A model generated the notes under the pieces. It was not told where the DNA came from. It ran no database searches and saw nothing but the letters and a program-made list of their open reading frames with translations. The position numbers and the translations under genes were made by a program. This document shows, piece by piece, positions 22,213-34,030 of a stretch of 64,000 bases of DNA; the stretch's first letter is position 1; every line of letters begins with the position of its first letter. The stretch is taken from contig JAUFSD010000025.1 in assembly GCA_033030425.1 (NCBI GenBank), forward strand, positions 1,116,001 through 1,180,000, given 5' to 3'. The stretch is from Verpa conica (taxonomy: Eukaryota > Ascomycota > Pezizomycetes > Pezizales > Morchellaceae).

Positions 22213-25005
22213 ATGATGTCCTTTGGCTTCGGGGACTTTGTGGCCGGCGTCAAGCTGTGCACTGAGATTATTGCGGCTTGCTCAGAAATCAGTGGAGCGC
22301 CGCAATCTCACAGAGATTTCATAGAAGTTGCTAGTGTGCTCAAAGTCAGTCTTCAAAATCTCGTGGATGTTATTACGGCCAGAAACCATAAAGCGGAGAG
22401 CGATAGCTTCAGACATGAAAATGATGAAGCAACTTGGACTTCTTTGAGGGAAGTCACGTTAGATTTCAGAGTTACCTTGGAAACAATCCAGTTACGACTT
22501 AGACAGTACCCGGTGAATTCAAACTCGGGATTAGGAGGAAAGATAATGTACTGGTATCACGCAAAGGAAGAGATTCAGGAACTACTAGATCGATGTCGCT
22601 ACCACATCACGACCATTAATTTTATCCTAGAACCATTTAAAATGTAAGCTTTTTCTTTCTTTTCCTATAAGGACATTTATCTCGATTTCTTAGGATATAA
22701 ACTAACATCCGGTTAGAAAGGTCATGACGGATATTCAGGAAAAGCTGGTAGAAATCCACGGGGATGTCAAAGATATCAAAAATGAGGTTTACTACCTCGG
22801 GGAAGGAATAGCGCGTATCGAGGACAACTTCGATGACCTACGGGATATGCTATTGCGCTTTGATTGTAAACCCGAATCGTCTTCACGCGAACGGGCACCG
22901 GCATTAGCACCGCGACGAACTCCAGCACCAGCGCCGCTAGATCTCGAAATCACCAGCGCTGATGTACTTGATCACAAGTTCCGAACCCAAATGCGAAATG
23001 ATTCGGACGACCCGAGGATCGAGTTAAACGATGTTACTCTTGCCGAATTGACAAAAAGTGCTGTGTGGTGGCTAGAAAAGGTATGCTGGCGCACCTAGAA
23101 ATTATGGAAATTTATCCCAAGCTAAAGAATATTAGGGCCGAGTAAGCGTGGACGATGCATTTGAACGAGGCCCTTTGGCGCCCTTACAATACCTTAATTT
23201 GAGAAAGGCGGCCTGGATTGTTGGTGGGTTCAAGGACCACCCAGTATTAGAAAACTCACCCGACAAAAACTCACTGTGGCATTCATATTGTCAGAAGCTC
23301 AAATTGGTATGTCAGGAGTTCCTTTAAGACTTTTGGTACCATGGAAAATACTAAAGGCGATCTAGGAGGTGGAACAAGTCTTCCTTATTATACGGCGGAA
23401 GAATTTACAAGTACCCAACCTAGATTTAGTCAACTCCCTCGAACCTTGTTATTTTTCACCGCTCGTGGAGCTTGATCTCGAACCAGACAACACTTTGGAG
23501 AGCTATGGCGAAGAACTTATCCTCAAGATGTATGTAATCTACAGCTACTACGGATTTCCAGTTCCCCCTTCCAAAAGCATTCCATAAGATAGAGACAGAG
23601 CTATACAGTTATTCACAGGGGCTATTCTGACGAGACCTTAGGCTACTCCCAGGCGTTCACTACCAGACGCAGCCTACAACGTTTCTAGTCTTCCGACAGG
23701 GAAGTGGCCAACTCCGGTGCGTGGAGGTGGTTCGCAGCAACCATAGTAGGGGAAGAGTTGTGAAAGAGACCATCAAAGGTAATTCAACACTGGGACCCGA
23801 TCCATATCTATGGCTAATATCCTTCATTACTAGAATACATAATAAACCGGAGCGAGTGGAACGTACGCCCGTTTTACATGTTCCGCCCGGAAGATAACTG
23901 CTTGAACCTGGTACTATACAAAACGTCGGAGACCAAGTCTTTCACCTTTAGTAACCACAGAGGTACCTTTCCCGAAAATTAATTTTTACGATTCATCAGT
24001 GTGGCTGATAAAAACTTAATGTAGATCTTTTTGCTTTCCAGCATGCGTTTCTAGACGCCAATGTGAGATACGTGAGGTAACTAAATCACCGAGGAAAATC
24101 GTTTGTAGGGGTTATACGTTACTGACTGGAACTTCAAGTTCGTATTTCAAGAAAATTAGATACCAAGAACCGGGGGTCATGAAGAGCGCCCGCGACTTCA
24201 GTTCAGGTCTATTGCAAATCTGGCACGAAAAACCACGTCCTCGTCTTGACGCGGAGGGCAACACACCATCTACCGAAGCGTCGTTATCCCCAACAACAAC
24301 CACAACACACTCTGTAGCTTGGTCAAACGCACCCAGCATTGCTTTCTCTACAACAACCACATACAAGCAGGACAGTACAACTACTCTTTTGAGTGTGAAG
24401 CCAGTAGAGACTTCACGGCTGTTTGCATGTCTGATGGGCAATGGGAAAAGGCAGTTCATTACTTTTAACCGTTGGTCTACCGTTGATCTTCTAGTTTTCA
24501 TTATAGCTGACATAAGTTCTCTATAGTCGGCAATAACATCGGTTTTAGTAACACCAGTTGCTGTAGTAACTTCCATCTTCACCCGAAGAAAGGGAAAGCG
24601 AAGCAAGTCCCGAAAGACAGAAGCGAGATTTGTTGCCGGAAATTGGTTATTGAAACGGTTGTCCAGGGCGGGACATTCCCGGCACAGATCTTGGAGTCGG
24701 CAGAGGGAGATAATGATACTCTAGGTATGGCGCTGGATGAGAAACGGCTTCCAAAAGGATCAAAGACAATCAAACTTTCAGATTTCACGGTCACCTTTGA
24801 ATCCGAAACAGGTATGTCCACATCTCCCTAGCTCTTTAAACCAACCTTTTTTTTTACTAACTATGCCGTAGAAAAACTCCGATTCATTACAGAATACCAC
24901 ACCCTAGAGAGGATCCGAGCGAAAAAGGAGGCGTCCAACTGGGGGCTCGTCAGTGAGCTCAAAATGGGAGAGAAGAAAGGAGAGCAACCACCTGAGGGTC
25001 AGTAG
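22213..25005 (+). CDS. Uncharacterised fungal protein with STAND-type helical N-terminus, no NTPase
   Basis: Ten exons: 22213-22643, 22717-23080, 23136-23306, 23366-23529, 23642-23778, 23834-23962, 24025-24076, 24109-24481, 24517-24811 and 24872-25005. They join in frame to about 749 residues. The N-terminus (MSFGFGDFVAGVKLCTEII) and the following helices resemble the N-terminal domain that precedes NACHT or other modules in many fungal STAND-like proteins. Next come a coiled-coil-like stretch (MTDIQEKLVEIHGDVKDIKN), a Pro/Ala linker, a beta-rich middle part (TTFLVFRQGSGQLRCVEVV, WNVRPFYMFRPEDN), a Thr/Ser-rich linker, and a C-terminal part with a CCRKLVIETVV block ending in TEKLRFITEYHTLERIRAKK. 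I do not recognise a catalytic motif and assign no function. The 24482-24516 intron is only 35 nt and is the weakest junction. Confidence 0.7.
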
Positions 25006-26173
25006 AAAAAACCACTCCTAGTAAATCTTGATCAAATAATGACTTTGGTATCTACAATAAAGATTTACCTCAAATGCCGAGACGAAGCTCTACCTTTTCA
25101 GGGATTTCAAGCCGGTTCCTTAGCCCGAGACGCGGTAGCAACGTATCATAATAGCCCCCTCCCCCCCCCGGTGTGATGTACTGGCAATATCACAACTGTA
25201 TGTTTTAAGAGTTTGGTTCGTTTGGACTCGGATAATATACCTGTCCCCCCCTCTGTTCACGAAGTTTACATATTTATTACACACGCGATTTTTATTTTAT
25301 TTCTCTTTTTCATTTTTCTTTGGCGAGAGCTAGGTTAGGATTCTTGGGGAGTTTGGGTCATGGGTTATCACTCGCGGTTTCATAGTTTTTTTCTTTTATT
25401 AGTTTTATTTAGATGTGGTTTATGGTGAATGTTAGATAGAGATGTACGTTATTATAGATTAATTGAGTAGTTAATCAGAAGAGAAAGATGTTTATACCGA
25501 TTTTCTAATGTTTGGTGGCTACAAAGAGTTTACAACTAATATATATGAAGTCCTTATCCATAATCGACCTAATTAATAAACATAGTAATATAAATCACCC
25601 CTTACGGAATTATCTAATGGGTAAGCTAAGCGGATATCTATATATGATCTGCGTGATTTAGAATGTTTTTATCACGTAAGTACATTCCTACTATACTCGG
25701 AGTCTGCAATGATCCAGTTGATAAAATGAGTTTGAGCACAGATAAATATATAATATATTAGATATCCGAATTTATATTAAACATTACACAGCTGCGAGCT
25801 TAAAATAACCCCAGTTTGACATTACTGGTTTTTTTTAAAGTAATATAGCTAGAATACATTAACAAAAGTCCTGTAGTAGCGAAGATGATTAATAAAGATA
25901 AGAGACGCACGGATCATGCTTCAGTTTTCTACTCCAGAACCTTCCATTCATGAAACATGAAAAGAGAAGCTATTCCTTTACGCTTCAACATGCGTAGTCG
26001 AAAGAGATCTGTATAATATTCCAATGAAGGGAATTTACCCAGACACCCTAGTAGTAATCTAGGTGCAAGATTTTATAACATCAATCAAAAACATATCCCT
26101 CCTGAAATACTAAGAGAAGATTGATCTCAATATGTCATCATATACTGGAAACGCTGCAAGAAGACCCCCCCAA
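25006..26173. other. AT-rich intergenic region
   Basis: Convergent 3' flanks with long A/T runs and a C-run near 25159-25170. No gene, RNA or repeat unit recognised. Confidence 0.5.
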
Positions 26174-28248
26174 CTAGCCTGCCACAACGGTATTTGGCGT
26201 CGCCATCTTAGTAGCCATAGGAACATCATTATCTTCAGCACGCTTCACTCCGGTGAAGGTTCTCTTCCCCCGTGCGAACCAATAGATAATCGCATACGTG
26301 AATATAATCGCCATAACCACAGTAACATAATCTATCTCATTGTCAGCCAAATTCCACATTCCTCTTATCTCCGGGGGAATCCATACTCATATTGCTCTTA
26401 GTCACCGGCAAAACATACGGGAAACTGTAAAAAACGAGCGTAAACATCGACCACGCAACCAACACCCCATTCGCCAGCCAACCCCATTTACCAAGGTAAA
26501 AAGGACCAGGGTGGATTATGTGGCGCTTCTGCAACATCAGCAACACAACCGGAATCGCGTAAGAAACGTATTGCATCAGGATGCAGCCTGTAACTAGTGA
26601 TCCGAAAGCGGTGGAGGAGCCAAGGTAAAGTAAGCCCAACACTGCTATCCAAAACGATGAGAAGACGTGTGCCCATAATGGAACGCCATAAGGCGAGGGT
26701 GCAACGCGGGAAAGGTAAGATGAGAATGGAAAGCCATTGTCACGGGAAAAACTCCACATCTATCTACGTTAGAAATAATGCGAATTGATTAGTTAGCTTC
26801 AGGGTAATTACCAAACGGCTTTGCCATGTGTGGACGCTCATTAGACACCCTACTCCAGTGAGGATCACTAGCATCTCTAGTACTACTGCTCCTGCAATAC
26901 TCCCGTTAAGCGCCTGTCTAAATAATTCCAAGCTTGGCACAAATGTAGGTGTCAATATCACCGCATCGATATCCTGCATTGAAAAAAATATAGCGATGCT
27001 AAATACCCAGCTTGTTAGGAACCCAATTGCAACGGTTCCTAGAATGGCTTTGGGAATGTTTTTCTCTGGCCGGGGAATCTCCTCCGCCATGTGTGTGCAG
27101 GAATCGAGGCAGGAGAAGCCCCAGTTAACTCCTAGGAGTCCGGTAAAGAAGTTGATTGCGTCGGAATTCCATCCAGAAGCATTAGTATAGCCACGAAATA
27201 CTGAATCGGCGGAAGCCTTTTTGGGTGATACGATAAGAACGGCTAGCGTGATGACAGAGACACTTATGAGGGAGGTGTACAGGCTTATTTTACTGAGACC
27301 TGGGAGGATTTGCGAGAAGCAGTTGAGAAAAAAGACGAGGATGTTGGCAAGCTGGTAGCCTACGACGGCCATCCATGGAGCATAGACGATCTGATAGCCG
27401 GAATTCCATCAGTATTTAGTCCCCCCAGGAGGACTTATGAAATTCATACCTCAGGTCTACAAAGAATTATAATCCCAACGATACCTTGGCCAATGACGAG
27501 GGATACAGATGCACCCGTTATCATAGCACCGGCCCATGAAACGACTCCCGTAAGGTACGACTTGTGCCCAGTCAGTAAACCAAATTTAGTAAGACCGGGA
27601 TATTGAGGCTTAAGTTCGAATTTTTCAATGCACCAAAGCCTGAGGAAAACACCAAAAAACTAACTAACGATCTGCGAATACATACCAAGAAGCGCTTACA
27701 GCCTTTGGGCGCCAACATAATAACCCAAAAGTACTGTCCGCCTGTGTTCCGGTTGATCTCCGGTTAGTGTCTTTCAACGGTGGCCAGAACTACAAAGTGA
27801 CTAGCGATATATTCCCTACCGGCATTCGGGTAAGCACTGGCCAATTCCCCAAGACTTGCGCCAACGGCGACATGGACTAGAGCGACGAAGATGGAGCCAT
27901 AGACATAAATTGCCGTTCCTCCGTTCGCGATACCTGTGACAAGGGCCCCGACGACAGCAAACCAGCTGTTGGAGATCTGTATGCACCGATCAACAGACTG
28001 CCATATTTATAGAGCCTTACCGCAGACAATCACTAGCTAGGAGGAGGGAGGGGTAAGAAACATACACTGAACCCAACAGCTAGGGTCGAAAGCAATGAGA
28101 ATTTTCGATCTAGCTCGGAGCGATATCCCATCTCCCCCAAACGGACATCATCGATATCGCTGGCTGTCAGGCTAAGGCTGGCTTCCGTTTGATTCTCATT
28201 TATTGCCTCCTTCTGTGGTGATCTGGTGGGGTTGGTATTGAAAGCCAT
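26174..28248 (-). CDS. Amino acid/GABA/choline permease (APC superfamily, ACT type)
   Basis: This is a multiexon gene starting at 28248 with an acidic cytosolic N-terminus (SDIDDVRLGEMGYRSELDRK) and ending at 26174. Exon 1 (28248-28066) joins the exon starting at 27976 to give LAVGFSISNSWFAVVGA, the conserved first transmembrane region. Later blocks include GSIFVALVHVAVGASLGELA, GGQYFWVIMLAPK, FTGLLGVNWGFSCLDSCTHM, EEIPRPEKNIPKAI and SYAIPVVLLMLQKR. The last intron rejoins NMNYVTVVMAIIFTYAIIYW. About 12 membrane spans and the AEEIPRPEKNIPKA signature place it with fungal GABA or choline permeases (UGA4/HNM1-like). It imports amines or amino acids at the plasma membrane. Exact substrate is not readable. 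The gene is complete. Confidence 0.85.
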
Positions 28249-29690
28249 CCCTTTATTACTTATTGATAGCCGAAGACGGTTCCGGTTTTGAGGAGTCCGG
28301 ATCCCGGATCTCGGTCTGGAGATTTACGCGTAGTGCAGCAACCACGGAACCAATTATTTATTCCAGAATGAAAAAAAAAAAAAGGAACACCCCTTGCGGA
28401 CCAAAGCCGTACTGAACACTGAAGAGTCGAAACGAGCAAACGCTTCACGAAAGGGTACTGAAGAGCTACAGATACCTTCTCAAAGGTTACTGTGCTGGAT
28501 ATGGCAGATAACTATCGGGCGGAAATAATGTTGTCTCAATCGCCAAGTTATTAATATTCTGTTGTCTGATTGGTTCGATCCAAAAGCATCTCGTCCTCTG
28601 GTTACTGTGCGCTCTTTCAGTAAGAAATGGAAGACGGAGGAGGAGGAGAAAAAAAAGGAGGAGAAAGAGCACAAGAAGAAGAAACCATATTAAAAAGGAG
28701 AGCACCCCCCCGACGGGTGAAGAATTCGAAATTTCCGGGATGTCTCGCAATGTGCCCGATTTCGGGGCCCAGAAAGCAATACCGGCTGCATTCTTGACTG
28801 CAGTGATCCGACCAACTGTTTATGTGGACACCCACTGAACCTGAAGATGCAAGACGCGTAAAGTTCCAAAGGCTGGGCAAGTCGGCTTGTGATTGTCTCG
28901 GGCTCCTTGTTATTTAGAGGTCAAGACATGGCGACCGAGACCTCTGTCTCAGGTCCTGTCTTATCGCCGTCTCGTTACCGGTAGAATAGAGTAGTGAAAC
29001 CTCTCTCCAATCATGGTCACAGTTTCTCACTCTTGCCGTGCACAATCAATCGTCTGTCTGCGGGCGTCAGGATTGTGGAATCTGGGGGCGGAATCCTTGT
29101 TTTTGTACGACATATGAAAGATACGCGTCCACCGCATTCCTGTGGGATCTTGATTGAAACCTGTCACCCCGTTTTCTGGTAAATGAGGGCCTAAGACTTG
29201 TCTCTAGAGCAAGCGAGATAGGCGTAGTGCCAGAGGGTAGGTACGGGTGGTTATGGTAGTACTCGTTCTGGTTATTTATAGGGGGGATCATAAACTATAG
29301 ACTAGATATACGTAGCTGATACCCCAATCTCGGGTACGAATATATAGGATTGGGATCGGCTGCAGGGCATCCTAGTGTGCTATTTAGTCCTTCTTAGCAG
29401 AATTAAAATGATATGTGAAATGCATCTCTACTGGATATGCAACAAGCACTGACCTTTGGGGGAATAGATTAACGAAGGAATGGACCGACAGGGATGAGCT
29501 AAAAGAACCCAATCTAAAAACAGGCAGCAAGGGTCTTGGGACGGGCGGGTTTTTATTCGTATTCTATCCTTTAAAAAGAGTTTCCCCATCTTTCGAGATA
29601 TATAATCAATAGTCACGTTGCCAGTTTTCGAGACATTGATTGGAGGTGAATTAGCTATCTAGGAATTGACGTATATATTGATGTAGTCAT
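28249..29690. other. Intergenic region
   Basis: Upstream flank of the permease gene. It contains an A-run (28372-28383) and a purine-rich tract at about 28618-28700. No supportable gene. Confidence 0.45.
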
Positions 29691-29699
29691 GGGGCTCGA

Positions 29700-30480
29700 G
29701 GGACTAATAGGTGACCTGTGCTCCTCTTTCCATGCATCATGCACATATTTAGCACCAAATATGTGGAGGTTTTCTCGAAGAACTCTAAAGATCAATCACT
29801 CTTGGGGTCACTCATTCCATGGGACCCTGGCTGTATAAGCGATGATCGAAGGTCTGCATTTGGCTGTTCTGTGCTACCATTGCTGCCCAGGAATAGACGA
29901 AATATATCTCAGACAGAATTCTCGATTACTTTACTGCTATTCTATTATGTATTACAATTGCGTAGTAATATTTAGTAAGGGCCAAGAGTGATAACCCATG
30001 ACCCCAGCCCCACCTAATTATATATAAATAATTATTATCCAAGCTGGGCATTCTTCCAGAGGGGAGTCCATGTTGTGGGGATAAAGATAAGCATTAGGGG
30101 ACTTTGAGGAAATACCCCGGGTTAGCTCCTCACCATCTCACTACCTCGCCTCATCCCAAGACATTACATGAATATACTAGCCTGTAAATATCTAGGCATT
30201 GATAGAGGTTTCTTGATGGTCCTACTCCCGAGACGTCCGCTCTTTCGAGGTAGTACAGGGCAGGATTGTGGCAAGGTGGACATCTTTCCAAGAACCAAAG
30301 CTCACTTCAGCTTTTAGGGTAGAGTAATCTATTGGCGCTATCACACGGCAAGTGCTGAAAGGTGTCTTGGAGAGGGGGAGTGTTAACTGTTGATTGGATA
30401 ATTTGAGCTTTGACCAGTTGTGATGTCTCAAGAGGCATTTCTTCACACGCTCGGACGCCCTACCTGTTACCGAACTACAC
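29700..30480 (-). pseudogene. Eroded relic of the 3' end of a HeLo-pseudokinase paralogue plus its 3' flank
   Basis: On the minus strand around 30420-30470 the sequence reads GRASERVKKCLLRHH. This matches GRTFECVVKKCLLGDFD near the C-terminus of the intact gene at 32369-34030. At DNA level 30426-30444 (ctcaagaggcatttcttca) is nearly identical to about 32472-32492. Farther left, non-coding blocks line up in the same order with the 3' flank of the intact gene. Examples are a gctgttctgtgctaccattg block with gaaatatat near 29865-29910 against 32035-32080, a gagtgataa block at 29987 against 32120, and ctcctcaccatc at 30126 against 32230. The rest of the coding region is not recognisable, so this is a degraded, truncated duplicate. 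Identity is by eye only. Confidence 0.55.
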
Positions 30481-32368
30481 AAGGGGGGTTTTCATTTAAA
30501 GTTCTACCTCTTGGCAGTGAATAGTAGTCTTAGATCGGTATTCTTCCCATGGAGCAGAAGTAGCTACTGTAGACTGAGAAGTCCAACTCCTTGTAGCACG
30601 AGGGTGCTCTCTATTAATATTAGTGCATTGTATTTGGAATCGCTTTCAACACCACGTTTAGCCGTATAATAGGGCCCATTTCTTAGGCGTCCACTGACCG
30701 TGATAGACTCATCTCTCAGGGGCAAGACTTCGCTAGCATTTATTGATATTCGACTATTAGCGCATCGCATACACTACTGAGGTTAGCCTAAGTTCTCTCC
30801 TATTGGTCTCCTGGCCTCTGATTCCGGAATTCTACGGATACATGGTTGTGTTTTGGCTGATTGGCTAATGTGGAGTCTGATAGGTCAGTGGTGATTCAGT
30901 TAAGAGTGCAATACCCGCCACGCAGCCAATGCTTAATAGTTCACTTCGCTAATCTTATCTGTCGTTTCGCAGCACAATGATTCTGAAAGATAAAACAACA
31001 TGGAATACCCGCTAGAACCGACTTAGCCAAAAAAAAATTTGATTAAAGTAATCAAATACCATGGTTGATGAATCAATCTTTGTTTGGCATTCTTCACTCG
31101 GCCGGAGGTTCTAGTATAGGGTATAACGATATGATCGCCGAAGCGACCTCGCCGGTCGGTAAAAGACTTGAATAAATTATCAAATACTCTATCTTGCTTT
31201 ATTAAGATCGGAGACCCTTTTTTCCTTTATTGCCGAGTGCTGAACATAGCAGACAAAAAACATTATTTCTCAATATTTCTAGTCGATAATACTGAATCGC
31301 CTAAATCCTTCTGATAATTGTTTACCCAGCGATATAGGTTGTATATCATTTCTGGGTCAAAGACCATGGCGGCGGGGTTGTATTGGGCTTCTTGTTCTAA
31401 AGTGGGGGATACTAGCCGAAAGGAGCTGACGCCTCTAGGTTTGGGATACAATCTAGAGACAAACACATCGCGGCGATTACCGGAAGGTTGCAGCGGGATC
31501 AAACATTGGGTTCTGCTACTTGAGTACTGGCTGCCCACACATAAGAGATAGTTTTGATGGTATTCAGGCGGTGAGAGAGGTGCATGCACTAGCTTACAAG
31601 GTTTTCTCTACTAATAAAAAAATAGGTAAATATAAAAGAAAGCTCAGGGAGATAGTACTATACAGGGAGGACACTGGCTAGCGAGGAGAAATATCTGTCT
31701 TCATAGGGGCTGCACATGGGTGGGGCCCCATGTAGAGTAGAAAGATGGGCGGCTGCAGTATTTTAGTAAAGACGGGACCGCACATACTATATTATAAGCT
31801 AATATATGGGTGAGCAGAATCGAAACTTGAAACCCCCTAAAACATGACCGAGCAGTCAGGGGTTCTATGGCACTTATAAACTCAATTTCTCAAGAAGCTT
31901 ATAGGTTACTCAACTAATGATGATTCAGGTGGTGTAGAGAATCTCAGGGGGGGATGTTTCGCTACGGGAATTTCTAGTCTCTCATATGAGGCTCTTGCTG
32001 TAATAGTGCTGGCTGAAGTTGTTTGGATTCTGCTGTTATTTCCATCATTGCTACTTAGTGATAGATGAAATATATTCTAAGGTGACCATTCGGTTATTTA
32101 AGACGAGTTGATAGATAGCGAGAGTGATAATCTATGATCAAAAATCACCTGATCCCTGCTAGAGAGGAGTATCGCGGGTAACGATAAACCTGAGGGTTAG
32201 GGTATTTCGCAAGAAGAATCCTGGGATTTACTCCTTACCATCCATCAACTGAATCTATAAGAAAGTCCATAAATATTTCATTTTTATAGAAACATAATGT
32301 AGATTCTTGATCTTACTCCTCTCTAGAAATTCTCTATAGGACACAAAACTAAACACAGCTATAAGATC
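30481..32368. other. Intergenic region between relic and HeLo-pseudokinase
   Basis: About 1.9 kb. The right part (about 31860-32340) is the 3' flank that also occurs in diverged form at 29700-30190. A minus-strand open frame at 31263-31589 carries an ATG inside it and no family motif; I cannot support it as a gene. Confidence 0.4.
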
Positions 32369-34030
32369 TCATATAACAAGCGCTATCTTCTCCAGTGGCT
32401 CGACAACCTCTTCGCGAAATTTCCTCATCAATACTGTCTCTTCTTTGTCGTCATACTTGACATCGAAGTCTCCCAAGAGGCATTTCTTCACTACACACTC
32501 AAAAGTTCTCCCCATTTTGACAGCTAGTCGTTTCTCGGCATATCTAAGGAGCCGTTTCTTAATTTTCTCAGGCTCCCAGTCCGCAGTAATGTTGGCACCA
32601 GCCTGCTCAAGCGTCATTACAGACTGACCAATACCAAGCTCTAACAAGATGACACCTAGACTGTAGATATCATGAGACTTTGAAAATGTAAGTCGTGGGG
32701 TTCCTTGGCGGTCTGGATGCCGGTAGATATTCCGATTAATATCGTCGTCTGAAACAGCGTCTGTCATTGATTCACTTGGGCGGGTGTATTCGAAACCTGT
32801 GATTGTCGGTTCGTCGTATAGACTTTCGTGTGTTCCGTTCTCGTCTGTGACTGTTCGGGGGAAAAATAGAACTAATTCACTGCGTAGACTTTTGTGAATC
32901 CAGCCAACAAGGTGTAGCTGGCTTAGGGCAATTGAAAGAGAGTGGGCTACCTTAAACGTTTCTGTTAGGTTCATGATAGGCTTGCGACGAAACGATTGCA
33001 TTAGGGATACAGGACGGGAGCCAGGAGGTGCCTCAGATGGTAGATCGAAAACAAAACTATATCGAGGGTTGGGTGTAGCATCTGGCTCATGATAGTAACC
33101 GCGGCATTTAAGCATGTGGAAGGTGTTTGGTTTCTCTAACGTTAACAGAGCAGCAAGTTGGCGTATTCGCTGTTCCATAGCTGGGGGTCCTTTTGTCTGG
33201 CTTTTCGGCTTTTCGTAAGATTTGTGTTCGAGTAGTACAGGCACTTCGTCTCCGCCGGGTAGACAAAATAGACCTGTTGTTAGATGTCCAACAATGCCGA
33301 GAAGTCGTACTGGTGTCGTTTTCAAATCCAGCGCCGGTGGAGCGTTCTGGTCAGCAAAGGTTTCTGAGAACGTGAGCTTGCGTAGCTGGGCAGAGTTTGC
33401 CAGTCCGAGTTTCCAGGCGTCTTGGTCCTTATCGAGGCGCTCAAAAATACCACCTGTATCTAGTTTCTGGTGCGTCGAAGGTTGGATTTGGAGTTCGAGC
33501 AAAGAGAGCTCTAGGTTTGCCTTGATTCTATTATTCCAGTCCACGACCTCCTGTAGTATCTTCTCGGCCTTTCTCTTATCCCATCCAACCCAGGATACCT
33601 TCTGTAGAAGATTTATGCTGCTTTGTGTCTTTTCTTCGATTCCAGCATGTGTGAATTCTCCGGCTAGGGTAGCGGTCGAAGTCTGGGATGGATGAAGCAA
33701 GTCCATAGGAAGTGATCCAGTGATTTGATACCGGATCTGAATAGGGATATACTGCCAGATCTCTTGCCTTAGCTGGCGTAGCATTTCAAGGATATTGTGT
33801 CTGATATCATCACGGAAGTTATTGAATATGCACTCGTTCCTCGGTCCAAACGGCTTATCGAAGAGGAGTTTCTGAAACGATTGAAGACGATTCTGCTCGT
33901 CATCCATCCGAATCCGAAGTTTTTGTGCATCCTTGCCAAACTCTCGAGATTCTTCGAGCTTGGTCCCAATGTAGTCGAGTAGCTTTAGTAGTTGGTCTAA
34001 GACTGCGAAGGATAAACCGGCAATATCCAT
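32369..34030 (-). CDS. HeLo (prion-inhibition/propagation) domain fused to pseudokinase
   Basis: One uninterrupted exon of 553 residues. The N-terminal ~220 residues follow the HeLo pattern of Podospora HET-s: MDIAGLSFAVLDQLLKLLDY, then EFGKDAQKLRIRMDDEQNRL, then an EEKTQSSINLLQKVSW segment and a helix DWNNRIKANLELSLLELQ. HeLo is a membrane-targeting helical bundle that kills cells when activated. The C-terminal ~300 residues are kinase-like (LSIALSQLHLVGWIHKSLRS; SHDIYSLGVILLELG). However, the catalytic HRD is replaced by HKS, and the DFG position reads GFE, so phosphotransfer is unlikely. Helical bundle plus pseudokinase is the architecture of animal MLKL. The gene is head to head with a kinase-ankyrin gene, 472 bp apart. 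A cell-death effector role is inferred from the domain family. Confidence 0.85.
   Translation of the reverse strand: MDIAGLSFAVLDQLLKLLDYIGTKLEESREFGKDAQKLRIRMDDEQNRLQSFQKLLFDKPFGPRNECIFNNFRDDIRHNILEMLRQLRQEIWQYIPIQIRYQITGSLPMDLLHPSQTSTATLAGEFTHAGIEEKTQSSINLLQKVSWVGWDKRKAEKILQEVVDWNNRIKANLELSLLELQIQPSTHQKLDTGGIFERLDKDQDAWKLGLANSAQLRKLTFSETFADQNAPPALDLKTTPVRLLGIVGHLTTGLFCLPGGDEVPVLLEHKSYEKPKSQTKGPPAMEQRIRQLAALLTLEKPNTFHMLKCRGYYHEPDATPNPRYSFVFDLPSEAPPGSRPVSLMQSFRRKPIMNLTETFKVAHSLSIALSQLHLVGWIHKSLRSELVLFFPRTVTDENGTHESLYDEPTITGFEYTRPSESMTDAVSDDDINRNIYRHPDRQGTPRLTFSKSHDIYSLGVILLELGIGQSVMTLEQAGANITADWEPEKIKKRLLRYAEKRLAVKMGRTFECVVKKCLLGDFDVKYDDKEETVLMRKFREEVVEPLEKIALVI

Noticed and set aside
24112..24606. 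A 164-codon minus-strand open frame inside the 22.2-25.0 kb gene
   Set aside because: It overlaps exon 8 and the junction of the plus-strand model, whose introns keep frame across ten exons; its Val-rich stretches mirror the Thr codons of the other strand.
28559..28600. ggttcgatcc, a possible tRNA T-loop
   Set aside because: No matching acceptor, D or anticodon arms could be drawn around it.
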